64,000 nt of DNA from Peromyscus leucopus. Taxonomy: Eukaryota; Chordata; Mammalia; Rodentia; Cricetidae. The DNA lies in the NCBI RefSeq assembly GCF_004664715.2, contig NC_051072.1, positions 41,843,142 through 41,907,141 on the forward strand, written 5' to 3'. The stretch's first letter is position 1, and the number at the start of each line of letters is the position of its first letter. Below the pieces are notes generated by a model. It worked only from the letters and a program-made list of their open reading frames with translations. It was not told the origin of the DNA and did not search any database. Made by a program: the position numbers and the translations under genes. Shown here one piece after another: positions 45,617-60,900 of the stretch.

Positions 45617-48600
45617 CGTGTTCCAGGGATAGAGCTCAGGTTGTCATGCCTGGTGACACGTGCCTTTCTCCACTCAGCTGGCCCACTGGCCCACTGGTGT
45701 ATATTTGTAAACTCCAGATTCATGTATTAATAACAGTATTCATTCGAATTTAACTTTGTTTTTTTCTTCCCTGGGTGTCACTTTTCCATTTGCTTAAAGT
45801 AGCTGCCTTCAGTTTTACGTATCTATGTGTCTGTTTAGTTACTTGAGACAGGGTCTCACTGTGTAAGCCAGATTGGTGTTGAATTCCCTTATCCTCCTGT
45901 TTCTGATCTAGGTTGTTATCAGTGGATACCCAATCAGAAGTACCTGTTTTTCTCATGTTTCAATCTGCGTATTTCCACTGACTTACTGTTTCTTGGTTTT
46001 AGGATTTCTCTTTGATACTTAAAAAAACAAATTCGATTTGTCCAGTGAAATTCTCCATCTTGTACATATTTTAAAAACACAATTAAGTGTGGTTTTGGTG
46101 AGTATAGTGCCTGTTTGTGTTTTGGATTTAGTCACTTCTTTCTTTATTGGGTTACTCCTGATAAGTTTTGGTTGGATGGTGAACATAGTGTAATTACAAT
46201 TGGAGAGGTTTTAAGTTCTGTTACCTTTCTCCAGAAAGAATTTACGTAAGCACACAGAATATGACCTTAAGCTTGGTGTAGCTGAGGGTGTTTTTATTGT
46301 TGTTTTGTTTTTCCATTTATTGTTTGTCTCAGGTTAGAACATTCTTCCTGGGGTTTTAACTCTCAGCTTTGTATGTTTGTCTGCTGAGGTACGGCTTTCT
46401 GTGAACCTGAGTTCTGTTCTTTGCCTCCAGTGCCGCAGGGCCTGTTGAAATCCCTCTCTTGCACCTTGGTGTCCTGGCTGCTGTCTCAGCGGGTGTCTTT
46501 CTGGCTGGGTACCAAAGGAGGACAGATGGGTTCATCACAGCTCAGCCCTTTCTTGCTGAGCCCTGCTTCCTCTGACCTGGCTGCCTGGTTTGTTTTGGGG
46601 TTACTAATTTCTTCAGGCTGTCATACCACAAACTGGATGCTTCCAGATAACACAGTTTTATTCTCTTACAGATTAGGTAGCTGGAAATCCAAAAATCAAC
46701 AAATTGGCTCTTTTTGAGGGCCCAAAGGATTAGTCTTTGATACTTTCTAGGTTCTGATTGTGGCTAGCAATCTTAGGTGTTTCTTGCTATGCAGTTGAAT
46801 GACTCTAATCTCTGCCCCTGTTGTCACATGACCTATGTCAACGCTCCTGATTCTTTGTCTGCTTTTTCTTATAAGGAAGGACACTGGGCCAGGCATATAA
46901 TCCTAGCACTTGGGAGGTTGACATAGGATTTAAGTTCAAGGCCTTCTGGACTTCATAGTAAATTTCAGGTCATCGTAGCCTATATATCAATACCCTGTGT
47001 CAAAACAAACAACACAACAAAAAAGGGAAACATCAGTATCAGAATAGAGCTTATCAGTGCAGAATGATTTTTGTCTTAGTGTGATTAAATTTACAGACTA
47101 CAGTATTTCCAAATAGAGTTGTACTCAGATACTTGGCCTGTAGGATTTGAGTATTTATTTTATTTTTGTGAGATATAATTTAGCCATAATATACATTTTG
47201 CTTAAAAATTTTTTTTATTTAAAATTTATTTATTAATGTGTGTGTGCATGCCTGATCTGTGGGTGTGCATATTCCATGGTCTGCATGTGGAGATCAAATC
47301 AGAGGACAAATTTGCATGTGGAGTTGTTCTCTCTTTCTATCTCAGTGTAGCTTTGCGCCTTTCCTGGAACTCGCTTTGTAGACCAGGAATTTGCTTTGTA
47401 GACCAGGCTGGCCTCGAAGTCACAGAGATCTGCCTGCCTCTGTTTCCCGAGTGCTGGGATTAAGGCGTGCACTACCACCACCCAGCCTCCTTCTACCTTT
47501 TTGTGGGTTCTGAGGAATCAAACTTCTCATACGTAAGTGGTGTTTACCGACAGAGGCATCTTGTTGGTCCTAAAATATTTTTAAAGTTGTATATATACTT
47601 GTGGTTAATCTTTCTGGAGTCATTTGTCTCATAATAGATATACTGTCATAGGCAAGTGGGAAATAGTAAAATGAAGATTAAATTTTAATTTAAAAATAGA
47701 TTATACAGGGCTGTGGGGGTTGCTGCATGACTGTAATCCTTGCACTCGGGAGGCAGAGGCAATCACATCTCATGAGTTTGAGGCCAGCCTGGTCTACAGA
47801 GTGCATTCCAGGACAGCCAGGGCTACACAGAGAAACCCTTTCTTAAGAAATCAACCAAACAAAATACAAAAGCCAGACAATGTGGTATTACACATCTGTT
47901 ATAACACTTGAGAGACTGAGGCGGGAGGGTTTTGAGTCTGAGGCCGGTTTGGGCTGTATAGTAAGACCCAGTCTCAAAACCAGATGAGCAAAATTAAAAA
48001 ATGTCAAAATATTGACCCAGTTTCAAATTCACCACTATATATATATATATATAGTAACTTTCCTATTTAGCTCTGTAGTTTTTCTTTGTATGCAGTAAAA
48101 TTTTTTAGTGTTGTGTTTATCATTTGCAAAGATGTGAAATGAAAGACTAAGTTGACCCAGCCATCCCACTCTTGGGCATATACCCAAGGAATGCTGATTC
48201 ATACCATAAAGATACATGCTCAGCTATGTTCATAGCAGCACTATTTGTAATAGCCAGAACCTGGAAACAACCTAGATGCCCATCAACGGAAGAATGGATG
48301 AAAAAAATGTGGTACATATACACAATGGAGTACTACTCAGCAGAGAAAAACAATGAAAGCATGAAATTTGCAGGCAAATGGATGGAACTAGAAAAAATCA
48401 TCCTGAGTGAGGTAACCCAAACCCAGAAAGACAGTCATGGTATGTACTCACTCATAGGTGGATTCTAGATATAAAATAAAGAACAATCAGACCACAACCC
48501 ATAGAACCATAGAGGCTATATATATAGCATGGAGGTCCCTAGGACGACTGTGGCTTATAATAAATTTCAGTTTTACTCAATTATTGAAAAAAAATAGCCA

Positions 48601-48995
48601 AATGAATGGAAACACATGAACTATGAACCAAAGGTTGAGGGGCCCCCAGCTGGATCAGGCCCTCTGAATAGGTGAAACAGTTGATTGGCTTGATCAGTTT
48701 GGGAGGCAACTAGGCAGTGGGACCAAGTCCTGTGCTCATTGCATGAATTGGCTGTTTGAAACCTGGAGCTTATGCAGGGACACTTGGCTCAGTCTGGGAG
48801 GAAGGGACTGGACCTGCCTGGACTGAGTCTACCAGGTTGATCGCAGTCCTCGGGGGAGGACTTGTTCTGGAGGAGGTGGGAATGGGGGGTAGGCTGGAGG
48901 TAAGGAGAGGGGTGGGAGGGGGGAGAATAGGGGAACCCATGGCTGATATGTAGAACTGAATGGTATTGTAAAATAAAATATATATATAAATATAA

Positions 48996-49044
<49 letters not shown>

Positions 49045-52000
49045 AAAAAAAAGAAAGACTAAGTTGATCGATGTCTGTCTGTTTGTCTGTTTTGAGGCAA
49101 GGTCTCACTATGTAGGTCTGGCTAGCCTGGAACTCATTACATAGATCAGGCTAGCCTCAAATTCGGAAATTATCTTGGGTCTGCCTCCAGAGTTCTAGGA
49201 TTAAGGGTGTTCACCAGGATGCCCAGCCAACTTGCTTTTATAGTTGTTTTGTTTTAACATTTATTTATTTCCTTTGTGTATGTGTGTACGCTTATGTGCT
49301 GCTTTATGAGTGCCTTGGTGCACATGTGGAGACAGGACAGTTTGTAATAGTTCTTTTCCTTTATCATGGGAGTCTGTGTTGTTAGGCTTGGCGACTGGTG
49401 CCTTTTCTGTTGACTGATCCCATCAGCTATTTAAATTGATTTTTAAAAGTTTTCTAACAAATATTCGATTCTGAATCTCTTTGCCTGCAAATTTAAAAAT
49501 TTATTTCTTATTTTATATGTCTGGGTATTTTGCCTGCCTGCATGTCTATCTGTGAACCATGTATGTTCTTGGTGCCTATAGAGACCAGAAGGGATCAGAT
49601 CTTGTGGAACTGGATACAGATGCCTATGAGCTGTTGCTTGGGTTCTGGAAATTGAACCTGGTCTTGTGGAGAAGCAGCCAGTGCTTTTAAACAATGAGCC
49701 TTCTCTCTAGTTCCTACTTGTAAAAATTTATAAAGAATTTATGACAGAAGCCAGAAGTGTTTAGTTATTAATTCCTTTTTTGTAGATAACTGTTTTTATG
49801 TTAATAAAGGTGAGCATCAATATATGGCATTATTATTCTGGATTTATCTTACTTTCTATAGGTTACTGTATTGTACTTTCTGTTTATTCCCATTTAAATA
49901 ATGGCAATCAGAGTCATGTATTTATTGTTTTATTGTTAAAATTCATAGCAGTTCTTTTCTTGTTCTCTACTGGGTGCCATTCTTCCGAATAATAAATTTA
50001 CTTTTTTTTATAGTGCTCTCTCAGAAGAGGAAAAGTCAACATTGCGTGCAGGGCTCATCACCAACTTTAATGAGCCAATAAACCAGGTCAGTGACAAAAA
50101 ATGAAAAACATGGAAGCTGAGAATACCTTCCCCCTCCTTTTTTGTTTGTTTGGTTTTTTTTTTTGTTGTTGTTGTTTTTTGTTTTTTGTTTTTCAAGGCA
50201 GGGTTTTGCTCTGTAGCTTTAGAGCCTGTCTTAGAACTCACCCTGTAGCCCAGGCTGGCCTCAGACTCATGGAGATCTGCCTGCCTCTGCCTCCCGAGTG
50301 CTGGGATTAAAGGCATATGCCACCACCACCCGGCTTTTTTTTTTTTTTTTTCTCCTCCTTTGGAGATAGGGTTTCTCTGTATTCATGACTGTCCTGGAAC
50401 TCACAGAGATCCACTTGCCTCTGCCTCCTGGAGTTCTGGAAGTAAAGGCATGCACCACCCAACAAATTTTGTTTTGGTATTGAAAGTAAAACCCTAGCTG
50501 TGTATGGTGGTGCACACCTAGATTTCAAGCATTTGGGAGGTAAAGGCAGGAGGATAGGAATTCATCTTTAGCTACATGGTAAGACCATCGTGAGCTACAT
50601 AAAATCATGTCTTATTACCTCTCCCTCACCATCAAAAAGTCTGAAAGTCCCTTAGCTCATTGCTTCTATTAGTGATGCTTATACATGGCTTCTCTGCTGG
50701 CTTTTAGACTTTGAGAATCAGTTGTAGGTGTTTAGATCATGGTTAGATTTGACAGTTTATGACAAAATTCATGTTACTTTTTAACTTCCTTAGTTGTTAA
50801 GACAATATTCTCGGAAATCTTAAAATAATCGTCCATTCTCTCTCTAGCTCTTAAAAGGTTTTTTGTTTTGTTTTAGGGAGAACTCATTTGAGATAGGTTC
50901 TCATATCCTATCATATCTCATAAGATCCTAGGCTGGCTTCTGCTTATAGTCATTCTGCTTCAGCTTTCCAAGTGCTAGGGTTATAGGCATGTGCCACCAC
51001 ACCTGGTTACTCTAGTCTTACTCTTTATAAATTTTGTTTTTCCTAAACAGGAAAATTTAATACACAGTTTGTTACATGCCTATAACATGGGGGGTATTAG
51101 ACACCAGCAATTAATTTTAATGATTCAGATAACCCATTTCTTTATTTTGAAGACCACAGGATTGGCTTTAGATTTCTGTATCTACCACATTTTCAATTTC
51201 CAGTACCCCATGGCAGATAAGTCATAGATTGTATGGTTTTATTTTTTTCTTAGTGTGGTATTTTCTTCTAAGAATAATTAAATTTTGTGTACAGGTTTAA
51301 ATTCTTAAATATTTCTAAAGAAATACTATTTATTATATTTGATGAAAAATTTTGAATATTGTATCTAGCAGTATTTCTAATGTAGTTTTTTTGTGACCTG
51401 TTAAGTTAGCAGTTTTTAACCTGTGGGTTACAACCCTTGGGGTTAGAACAACCCTTTCACAGGGGTTGCCTAAGACCATTGGAAAACACAGATATTTACA
51501 TTATGATTCATCACAGTATCAAAATTACAGTTATGAAGTAGCAACGAAATAATTTTATGGTGTGTGGGGGTCAGCACAACATGAGGAACTATATTAAAGG
51601 TTCTCAGCATTAGGAAGGTTGAGAACCACTACATTAAAGTGGCATCTATTTTATGATTTCTTGCAAAGAAACTGTGGATAAGGGAGAATGGTGCTGTCTA
51701 CTGGGGGTTGGTGATTGAGGATAAATCATGGCATATTTGTCCTTTTAGTATCTAGTAGCTGATGCTTGTTTCTGTTCTTAAGGCAGTGCTGCTTAAATGT
51801 GTGGACAAAGAATGTGCTTATTGCTACAGTTTAAGAACTCAGAGGAGTATATCTGTTGATAGTGAATGTATTCAAAATTAAAACCAGAACTCTAAAAGGA
51901 TTAATGAATTTAAAAATAATCTGTACTTTGTATAAGTAATAATTTTTAGAAATGAGCAATAACTATTCTCAGAAAAAAATTTAATGAGAACAGAGTAACT

Positions 52001-54497
52001 TTTTTCTCTCTTGCGTGTCTAGTATTGGAATGAGGACTTAGATTTCCACATATCTTTTGATATACTATTTTTGTAAAAGTTACACAGACAAAATCTTAAT
52101 TGCTGGGGATGGGGGCACTCGCTTATAATCTCAGCACTTACTGAGGTGGATCGTGAGTTTGAGGCCATTCTGAGTTACATGTTAGGTCCCCTTACCCCAC
52201 AAAAAACCTCAAGGAAGATTACAAAGATAGGAAGACTCATCGTGCTGTGTAATTAGGAAGGTTTCATAGATCTTAGAGTCTGTGAACTATACTTTGAGAA
52301 CCACTATCCTAAGTAGTTTAGTATAATTTTAATCATATTTGTTAAACATAGTTAATTCCTAAGAGGTAATTTTTAAAACATGAGTGTATTTTTATCCCTT
52401 GCCTTGATTTCATAATTGTTTCTGATGATTACTTTTTTTTTCTTTAGATTGCAACTCAGATTGCAGTACTGATTGCAAAAGTTGCTCGATTGGATTGTCC
52501 TAGACAATGGCCTGAACTGATTCCCACTCTTGTAGAGTCTGTTAAAGTCCAAGATGATCTCCGACAGCATAGAGCACTCCTTACCTTCTATCACGTTACC
52601 AAGACACTGGCGTCTAAACGCCTGGCTGCTGACAGAAAACTCTTTTATGATGTAAGTCATTTAACATCGGTACATTGATTATGAAAAGAATGCTACTTCT
52701 ATAAAGATGACTGTCATTTTACTTGTATTAATGTTTTTGGAACGATTGTGAACTCTTTCTAATCTTAAACTTCAGTGATATGAATGGACAGATCACTTAG
52801 ATGTCAGTGAGGATGTTTGGTGGATAGAAAACAGTTTGGAAGCAAAGAAATTGGTTTGAGATTTTGAATGTAGTTCAGATGTGATAGTAAATCTCTTCAG
52901 GAAAGCAGTGGTAAAGGGAACAGCTAGGCAGGTGCAGCGTTGAAATTCAGGACTTAGGATTGGCATGGTTAGATATAGTTGACGTAAAGTAGAGAGGACA
53001 GCTGAAGGATTTCTGTAGGAGTTTCTTTTCTTGTCATAGAGATGAAGTGCTCGAGAGAAACAACTTAGGGAGCAGTTCTTTTGGCTCCTGGTTTCAGTCC
53101 ACCATGGCAGGGAAGGCACCAAAGCTGATGTCGGCAGGCATATGTGCTGCAGGCTCTTCAGATCTCGGCGGATCAGGAAGTGGAGAGCTCAGGCTGGTCC
53201 CCACCCTACTAATTCTGCTAGCCTGGTCACAGTCCTAACTAAAGGTTCCAAAGCTTTACAGAATAGTACCACCAGCTATAGAATCAAGTATTCATCTTTT
53301 AATTTTTAGTTTTTAATTTTTGTTTTAGACGTGGTCTTTTGTAGTCCAGACTGGCCTCAAACTTGCTGTGTAGTTGAGGAAGACCGAATTCCTGCTCTTC
53401 ATGCCTCCATCTCCCAAGTGCTGGGGTTACAATATGTATTACCACACCCAGCTAGTTTAAACTAGCCACATAGTTGAGCCCATGGGGCACATTCCATTCA
53501 GATTGTATCAGGGCTCTTAGTCCTTTACCAACTGTTACTTTTCTACTGTTCTTGGTATGGTTGTGGATCTGGATGTTTTTGACCTTTCAGAATAGGAATT
53601 TCATACTGTTGATGGTGACATTTTGGACTGTACTGTATAATACTGCTGAATTTGAAGGTGTTTGTTTTGGTGTTCTTGCTTACCTTTGGTAGTTAAGAAA
53701 AACACATAATTAGAAAGTTTATGATAGGGCTCAGAGAACTGGAGTATTTATAGGAAATTGTTGGTTTTGTGCCATTCTTTTTCCTTCCCCTTAGTGTACT
53801 GTATAGCTTAGGCTTTCTCCAGGGAATGGGCTTTTCCCTGGAAGATTGGAGGGTTTCTTCTGCTTTATTTAGCATGTGGGTCTTCTGACACCTGCTCGTC
53901 CTCATGCTTCAGTTCTTGGGTAGAGGTATATGTACATGCGCCCATGCTTTCTTTCCTCTTCCTTTTTTTTAAATAAATATTTTTATTTTATAATTAATTA
54001 AATTTTACATATCAGCCATGGATTCCCCTGTCCTCCCTCCTCCCACCCCCCAGCTCACCCCCTCAACCCATCCCGCATTCCCACCTTCTCCAAGGATATT
54101 TTGGCACAGCTACACCCCAGAAATATTCTAAAAGTTGTAAAGTTGAGATGCTTTATTCATTCCTAAAGGAGAAACCTATCCATGGGAAGGAATAATTGAA
54201 GAGCTGGCAGCTTGTGGAAAATGGGCAGTTTAATGGAGGGATCCCAGGGAAGAGAATCTTTGTAAAACCTTTATTCTTCCACAAAAAGCTAGCCAACTTT
54301 TTGTACCTGAAGACTCCTATTTTGTCCTTGGTGCACAGTGGAGTGCCTCTTCTTTGAGGATAGCTTAGGGAATAGGGAGAAAAGAAGCAGGTAGTTCTGG
54401 GCTGTCTCCCATGTACATTGTACATTAGTTTTGGACAGGTACAGTGGTGTGTGTGTGTGTGTGTGTGTGTGTGTAGTCTCAGGTACATGTTGGCTGT

Positions 54498-54548
<51 letters not shown>

Positions 54549-57500
54549 TCTCAGGTACATGTTGGCTGAGGGCCCAGAACCACTCGAGACTCGAGTTGTG
54601 ACTACTCTAGACAGCATAACAAAACAAAGTGAAGCAGCTGCCCAACAACAAGTGCACATTGATTCAGTCTCTCGGAAACGGAGGAGGAGGTTCAGAGCAA
54701 CGCTTGTGGGCTCCTCACTCTGGAGGTTGTGGCATACCGATGTTGGGTTATGGCATTTTTCTTGTCTTCTTTCTTCCTCTTCCCTTCTGTTTCTACTTCC
54801 CCTTCCTCTTCTGCAGCCCAGACTGGCTTCAAACATGTTAAACAGCCAAGGGTGATCTTTAACTCCTGTTCGCATCTCCACCTCCCAAATGCAAGCATTA
54901 TATGCATGTCACACCATGCTACTCTTTCTAGATAGAAATGCTTACAAAGTTTAAGCTAGGATTCCTTTTTATTATCTTTATTATGAACTATTGGTTTAAA
55001 TACCCTGTCATGTTCATCTAAGAATGTTGTGTAAGAGAAATTCTTTTTGATAATCATAGGGCTGGTTACTTCGTTGTTCATTATCATGTTAGCTTGATTT
55101 CTGTTGTTACTTTATTTTAAAACTTTTTTCTTTTATTTATTTTTTTAATTACACTCATGGTATTATTATACTCATGACATTAATTACATTTGTGGTATTC
55201 ATTGATTACATTCGCAGTATTCATTCAGTAACTATATTTATGATATTCATTAATTACATTAATTGTATTCATTTATTACATTCATGATATTATGTCCTGA
55301 TACTACTGTCCATTTGTGGGGCTTTTCCATCATACAAAACGGAGGTTCTGTACTTAGGAAATCATTGCTCTATATTCCTTTCTTCTCCATCTTGAGATAA
55401 TGTCTAATCTTTCTGTCTCTATGAATTTGTAAAGTCTTTATATTTCATGTATAGTATTTGTCCTTGTTTTGAATGTAAAAACATTTTATGTACAAGTGCA
55501 GGAGAAATAATACACAGATGGTTTGAACATAAAAACAGGTTATAATTCAAGAGTCCAGGGTCATTTGAAACTGGAAAATATTTTCTTTGTAGAAAATAGT
55601 AAAAATGATAACATTTCCCAATAAGCCCTTTTAAGCCAAATGATAGCTGAATTATACATATCAATATTGATTAGATTCTGGGATACAGAAGAAACCTAGC
55701 TTCATCTGTTCAGAGAGCTATGTTTTACTCAAGTTGTGTAAGTAAGATTCCTATTCATCTTTCCCTTCACTGATTTACGGCAGACATTTTTCTATAGGCT
55801 AATCCATAATCTAAAAAGATTTTAGCCTCCTCTCCTGAAAGTACAGCCAGCATTTTCTTTCATCAGCTTGATACAGTACAAATTCTTATCCTAATAGTGA
55901 AATGTTTCACTAAATCTTGCCCAGTGATTGGGCCAAACCAAAACTTATTATTATAAGCATCAGTCGTCCTAGGGTTCCCCCTGCTAGGTAGCCTCCCTGG
56001 ATCTGTGGGTTGCAGTCTTTATGTCTAGTCCACTTATGAGTGAGTACATACCATGTTTGTCCTTCTGAGTCTAGGTTACCTCACTCAGGATGATATTTTC
56101 TAGTTCCATCCATTTGCCTGCAAATTTTATGATGTCATTTTATCTGCTGAGTAGTACTCCATTGTGTATATGTACCACATTTTCTTAATCCATTCTTCAG
56201 TTGATGGGCATCTAGGTTGTTTCCAGGTTCTGGCTATTATGACTAATGCTGCTATGAACATAGCTGAGCATGTATCTTTGTGGTATGATTGAGCATTCCT
56301 TGGGTATATGCCCTAGAGTAGTATAGCTAGGTCTTGAGGTAGATCAATTCCCAATTTTCTGAGAAACCGCCATACTGATTTCCACAGTGGTTGTACAAGC
56401 TTGCACTCCCACCAACAGTAGAGGAGTGTTCTCTTTGCTCCTCATCCTCTCCAACATAGACTGTCATTTGTATTTTTGATCATAGCCTGACAGGTGTAAG
56501 GTGGTATCTCAGAGTCGTTTTGATTTGCATTTCTCTGATGACTAAGCATGCTGAGCATTTCCTTAAATGCCTTTCAGCCATTTGAGATTTATTTTCTCCA
56601 GCCTCAGTGGCACATGCCTTTAATCTCAGCACTTGGGAGGCAAAGCCAGGCGGATCAAGGCCAGCCTGTTCTACAGAGTGAGATCTAGGAAAGGCACCAA
56701 AACTACACAGAGAAACCCTGTCTTGAAAAACCAAAAAAACAACAACAACAAAAATATTTATTTTCATTGTATATGTATGAATGTTTTGCCTACATGTATG
56801 TATGTACACCGTATGTGTGCCTGATGTTCTTGGAAGTCAGAATTGGACATCAAATACATTGGAATTATGGTTAACAGATGGTTGTGAACCACCATGTGGG
56901 CTATGAAAATTGAACCTGGGTTCTCTCCAAGAACAAGTTCTCTTAACTACTGAGCCACCTCCCCTACAGGGCCTCATTTTGTAGCCCTGGTTGGTCTGGA
57001 ACTCACTGTGTAGATAGAGCTGGCCTCAGATTCACAGAGAACCACCTGTCTCTGTTTCCCCAGTGCTGGGATTAAAGGTGTGCACCACAACTCCCAATTG
57101 ATTTTGCTTTATTTCTAATAATCAGGATTAAAGTAATGGTCAGTTTAATCTACTCAAGTCTTTCTTTGAATTTTCCTTACTTTTATTCCCACTTCAAATT
57201 TTTTAAGCTTTGACTTGCTTTTCTATGAAAAGAGTCTCAAAGTCAAATGTGTAGAACATTCTGGGTTACAGCTAATCTTTATTAAATATTACCCATCAGT
57301 AAAAGTGTGATTTATTTTGGCTTTTAAATTTTTTTGATTTTCAGATATTTGTTTTTAGCCTAGGCAGTCTCTTAAGTGTTCTGGTTGACTTTCCTGTAGT
57401 GGGGTTTTAGTTCCTCTCTGGCTTCTGAAATACAGGTCTACCTAGCATCTGACACTGAACTCGCTGGACTGTTTATTACATTGTGTTGGACGTTCATTTT

Positions 57501-57921
57501 CTCAGATCACTGCAGTGTTACTTCTGTTGTAGTCCTGCTAATTAGCCTAGAAAACCCACACATGGTTGTTGGTGCTCAGTAACTGTTAACTGAATAATTA
57601 GGTTGAGGATGTAGCACAGAAATTGAATGCTTACTTGCTTAGCAAATACAAGCATCTGGATTCAATTCCCAGCACTACAGAAACAAAGCACCCCAAAAAT
57701 AATAGAAGAGTCATGCTCTTAGAAATTGATATATTTAAGCTGAGCATGGTGGCACATGCCTTTAATCCCAGCACCTGAGAGAGGCAGAGGCTGGTGGATC
57801 TCTGAGTTTGAGGCCAACCTGTCCTCCTTGTGAGTTCCAGGCCAGCCAGACCATGTAATAAGACTGTGTCTACAAAAAGCAAAACAAAAAAAAAATTATA
57901 AAGCAAAATTTTATGAAAACA

Positions 57922-57956
<35 letters not shown>

Positions 57957-60900
57957 ACATACAGCTAGAAATATTCGGGGAGAAAATTGATTAGCACCTC
58001 TTTTTGTGGACTGATTAGCTGGACTGTCTGTATGTAGTAGGTGGTAGAAAGGGATCCAGCCCTGTGTGAGAGATGTGCAGAAGACAGCTGTTCAGTTACA
58101 GCTAGCTGTGTGGGAAGACTGCTGTGAAGAGTACTTGTGCTGGTTACAGCCGCTCCTGTTATTTTGGTAACCTGAAGTACAGAAACTCTTCCTTTGTTAA
58201 TGTTTACTAGAATGACAAGATTCTTCAAGCAGCACTTGAGTTTTCCATGTATTTATTTATTTTTTCCTGAGACAGGGTTTCTCTGGGTAATAGTAGTCCT
58301 GGCTCTCCTGGAACTCGCTTTGTAGACCAGATTGGCCTCAAACTCACAGAGATCTACCTGTCTCTGCCTCCCAAGTGCTGGGATTAAAGGTGCGTGCAAA
58401 TATGAGTTCATAGTTGGGTTAGCTGCTCTAGCAAATAATACAGGGCGTACTTCAAATTCCTGCCTGCTTCTCAGTATTGACTTTTATTTTTTTTTCCTTC
58501 TCCATATTTAAATAGATCAATTTCTTTTTAAGAGTGACAGATTACGAAATCAGCAGTGAGAGCAAATTGTTTTGTAGTAACAAAATTGAGCTTGATTTGA
58601 CACAGTAAGTATATTCTTTCTTAATCTTCTTTTCTTTTCTTTCTTTCTTGCTTTCTTCTCTCCTTCCTTCCTTCCTTTTTTTTTAAAGATTCATTTATTT
58701 TGTATACAGCATGTATGACTACAGGTCAGAAGAGGGCACCAGATCTCATCACAAATGGTTGTGGGCCACCATGTGGTTGCTGGGAATTGAACTCAGGACC
58801 TCTGGAAGAGCAGTCAGTGCACTTAACCTCTGAGCCATGTCTCCAGCCCTTTTTTTTTTTTTTTTTTTTGAGGTAATGTTGTATTGCCTGGCCTGGAACT
58901 GACAGAGATCCTCCTGCCTCTATCTCTCAAATGCTAGGATTAAATGTATGCATCACTGTGCCCAGGTCAGTGTGCCTTTTTATACAAACCTGGATAATAA
59001 AAATTGATGTTATTGGCTGGAGAGATGGCTCAGCCGTTAAGAGCACTGACTGTTCTTCCAAAGATCCTGAGTTCAATTCCCAGCAACCACAAGGTGGCTC
59101 CCAACCATCTGTAATAAGATGTGGCGCCCTCTTCTGGCATACAGGCAGAACACTGCATGTATAATAAATAAAAATCTTAAAAACAATTGATGGTATCTCC
59201 AGTTAAAATAAAAATCTAAAGTGTCTGAAAGCAAGAAAATTTATGGTAGAAATAGTAATCCTAATGTAATTTTAACTCTACTAACTCTGCTAACTATATT
59301 TTATTTGAGGTATGTAATTCACAGAGGTACATGCTATGATAAACTATGTAATCTAAACACAAAAAAGAAAATACATACCGTGTTTGAAAATGCTTGTTTT
59401 TAAACCACCTTTAAAAAGAATTAGATTTATTTTCAGTGAAAACTGTTGTCTCCTAAGCAACTTTGAGATTTTGAACAAGAAGATTCTTTAAAATTGTTTG
59501 TTTAAAATTTTCTTGTTGTGGGCCTAGAAATATGGCTCAATAGTTAAGAACACTTGTTCTTGCAAAGGACCTGGGTTCAATTTCTAGCACCCACATCATA
59601 GCTCACGACCATCCACAACTTAAGTTTCAGGTGATCCAGTGTTCTCTGACCTCCGAGGGTGCCAGGCATGCACATACACACAGCAAACCACTTATACACC
59701 TAAAATTAAAAAAAAAAAGTTCTTTGTAGTCTTGAAGTTATTAGAATAGTACCTTTTGTGTTGGGCATGTGGCTCAGTGGTGGAATGCTTGCTTGCAGTT
59801 ATAGGGTCCTAGGTTTAATTACTATCACTGAAAAAAATGTACATTTTTGGCTTTCTTTAAGTTTTAAAATTTCATTTAATGGAAGGTTTATAACTTAGAG
59901 GGAAATGAAGAAAAAGAGGAGCTGTCATGTAGCAGCTGCTTAAATTAGCTGTCATCATCACTGCTAGTTTTGCCATATCGTTTTGTCATGTGCTTTTTAG
60001 AGTATAATAAATGGTACTTTATAAATTCTTTCATGTCCGTGTATAAGATAGCGTTGTTTTGCCCTGAGCATATTTTATTTTATTTTTTTTAATTTAAATA
60101 TTACAACATTTCCCCCTTCCTGTTCTTCTTTTCAGTCTCTCTCCTTGTCCAAGTCATGGCCTCTTTATCTTTGTAATTGTTACACACAAACTAGTCAGTC
60201 ATTTAATGTTATTTGTATGTATTATTTACATACAAATATTATATTGTATGTATGTGATTTTGTCTGACTACTTGGTACTAGATAACCAATTGAAGGGCTC
60301 TTTCCAGAGGAGAACTATTTCACCTCCTTTCAGCCTTGTTTGCCTGTAGTTTTTGTCTGTGAGTGGGGCCCTGTGAGATTTCCTCCTGCTACGTTAGCAT
60401 GTCTCTTGGTGGTGTACTTTGAGATCTTGTTTAGGCAAACCACATTGTTGAGGAATCATGGGTGTGTAGCTAACCTGTCAATTTCTAAGAGACTCACTCT
60501 TGTAGGTTTCTGCGTCCCTGACTCTTAAGAGTTTCTCAACCTTCTTGAGCAGTGGTTCCCAAGTGTTGGTTGAAGAGTTGTGTTCTAGACGTATCCATCT
60601 ACACTTCGGGAGCTGGGCATCCCGTGATCACTTGTTTTCTGCTTTTTGACCAGTTGTGCTTTTCTGTAATGATCTCTGTCTGCTGCAAAGAGGTTTTTGT
60701 TGTTTTGAGTAGTGGTGAGAGTATGCTTATATGTGGCATTAGGGGACATGTTATAATGCAGTTAGGAATTATGCTGGTTTAATGAAGTGGTAGTAGGTTC
60801 TTATACAAGGTCTTTGACCCCACCAGCCCTGTACAGTTCAATGGGTTTCCGGTGCCAGACATAATGTTCCTGCTATTGAGTGAGCCTTAAGTCCCGTTAA

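Noticed and set aside
48172..48468. 98-codon ORF as a possible gene
   Set aside because: It is the C-terminal remnant of L1 ORF2 in a 5'-truncated insertion.
54153..54881. 242-codon minus-strand ORF
   Set aside because: Its middle is His/Thr repeats from the TG microsatellites, and no flanking domain is recognisable.
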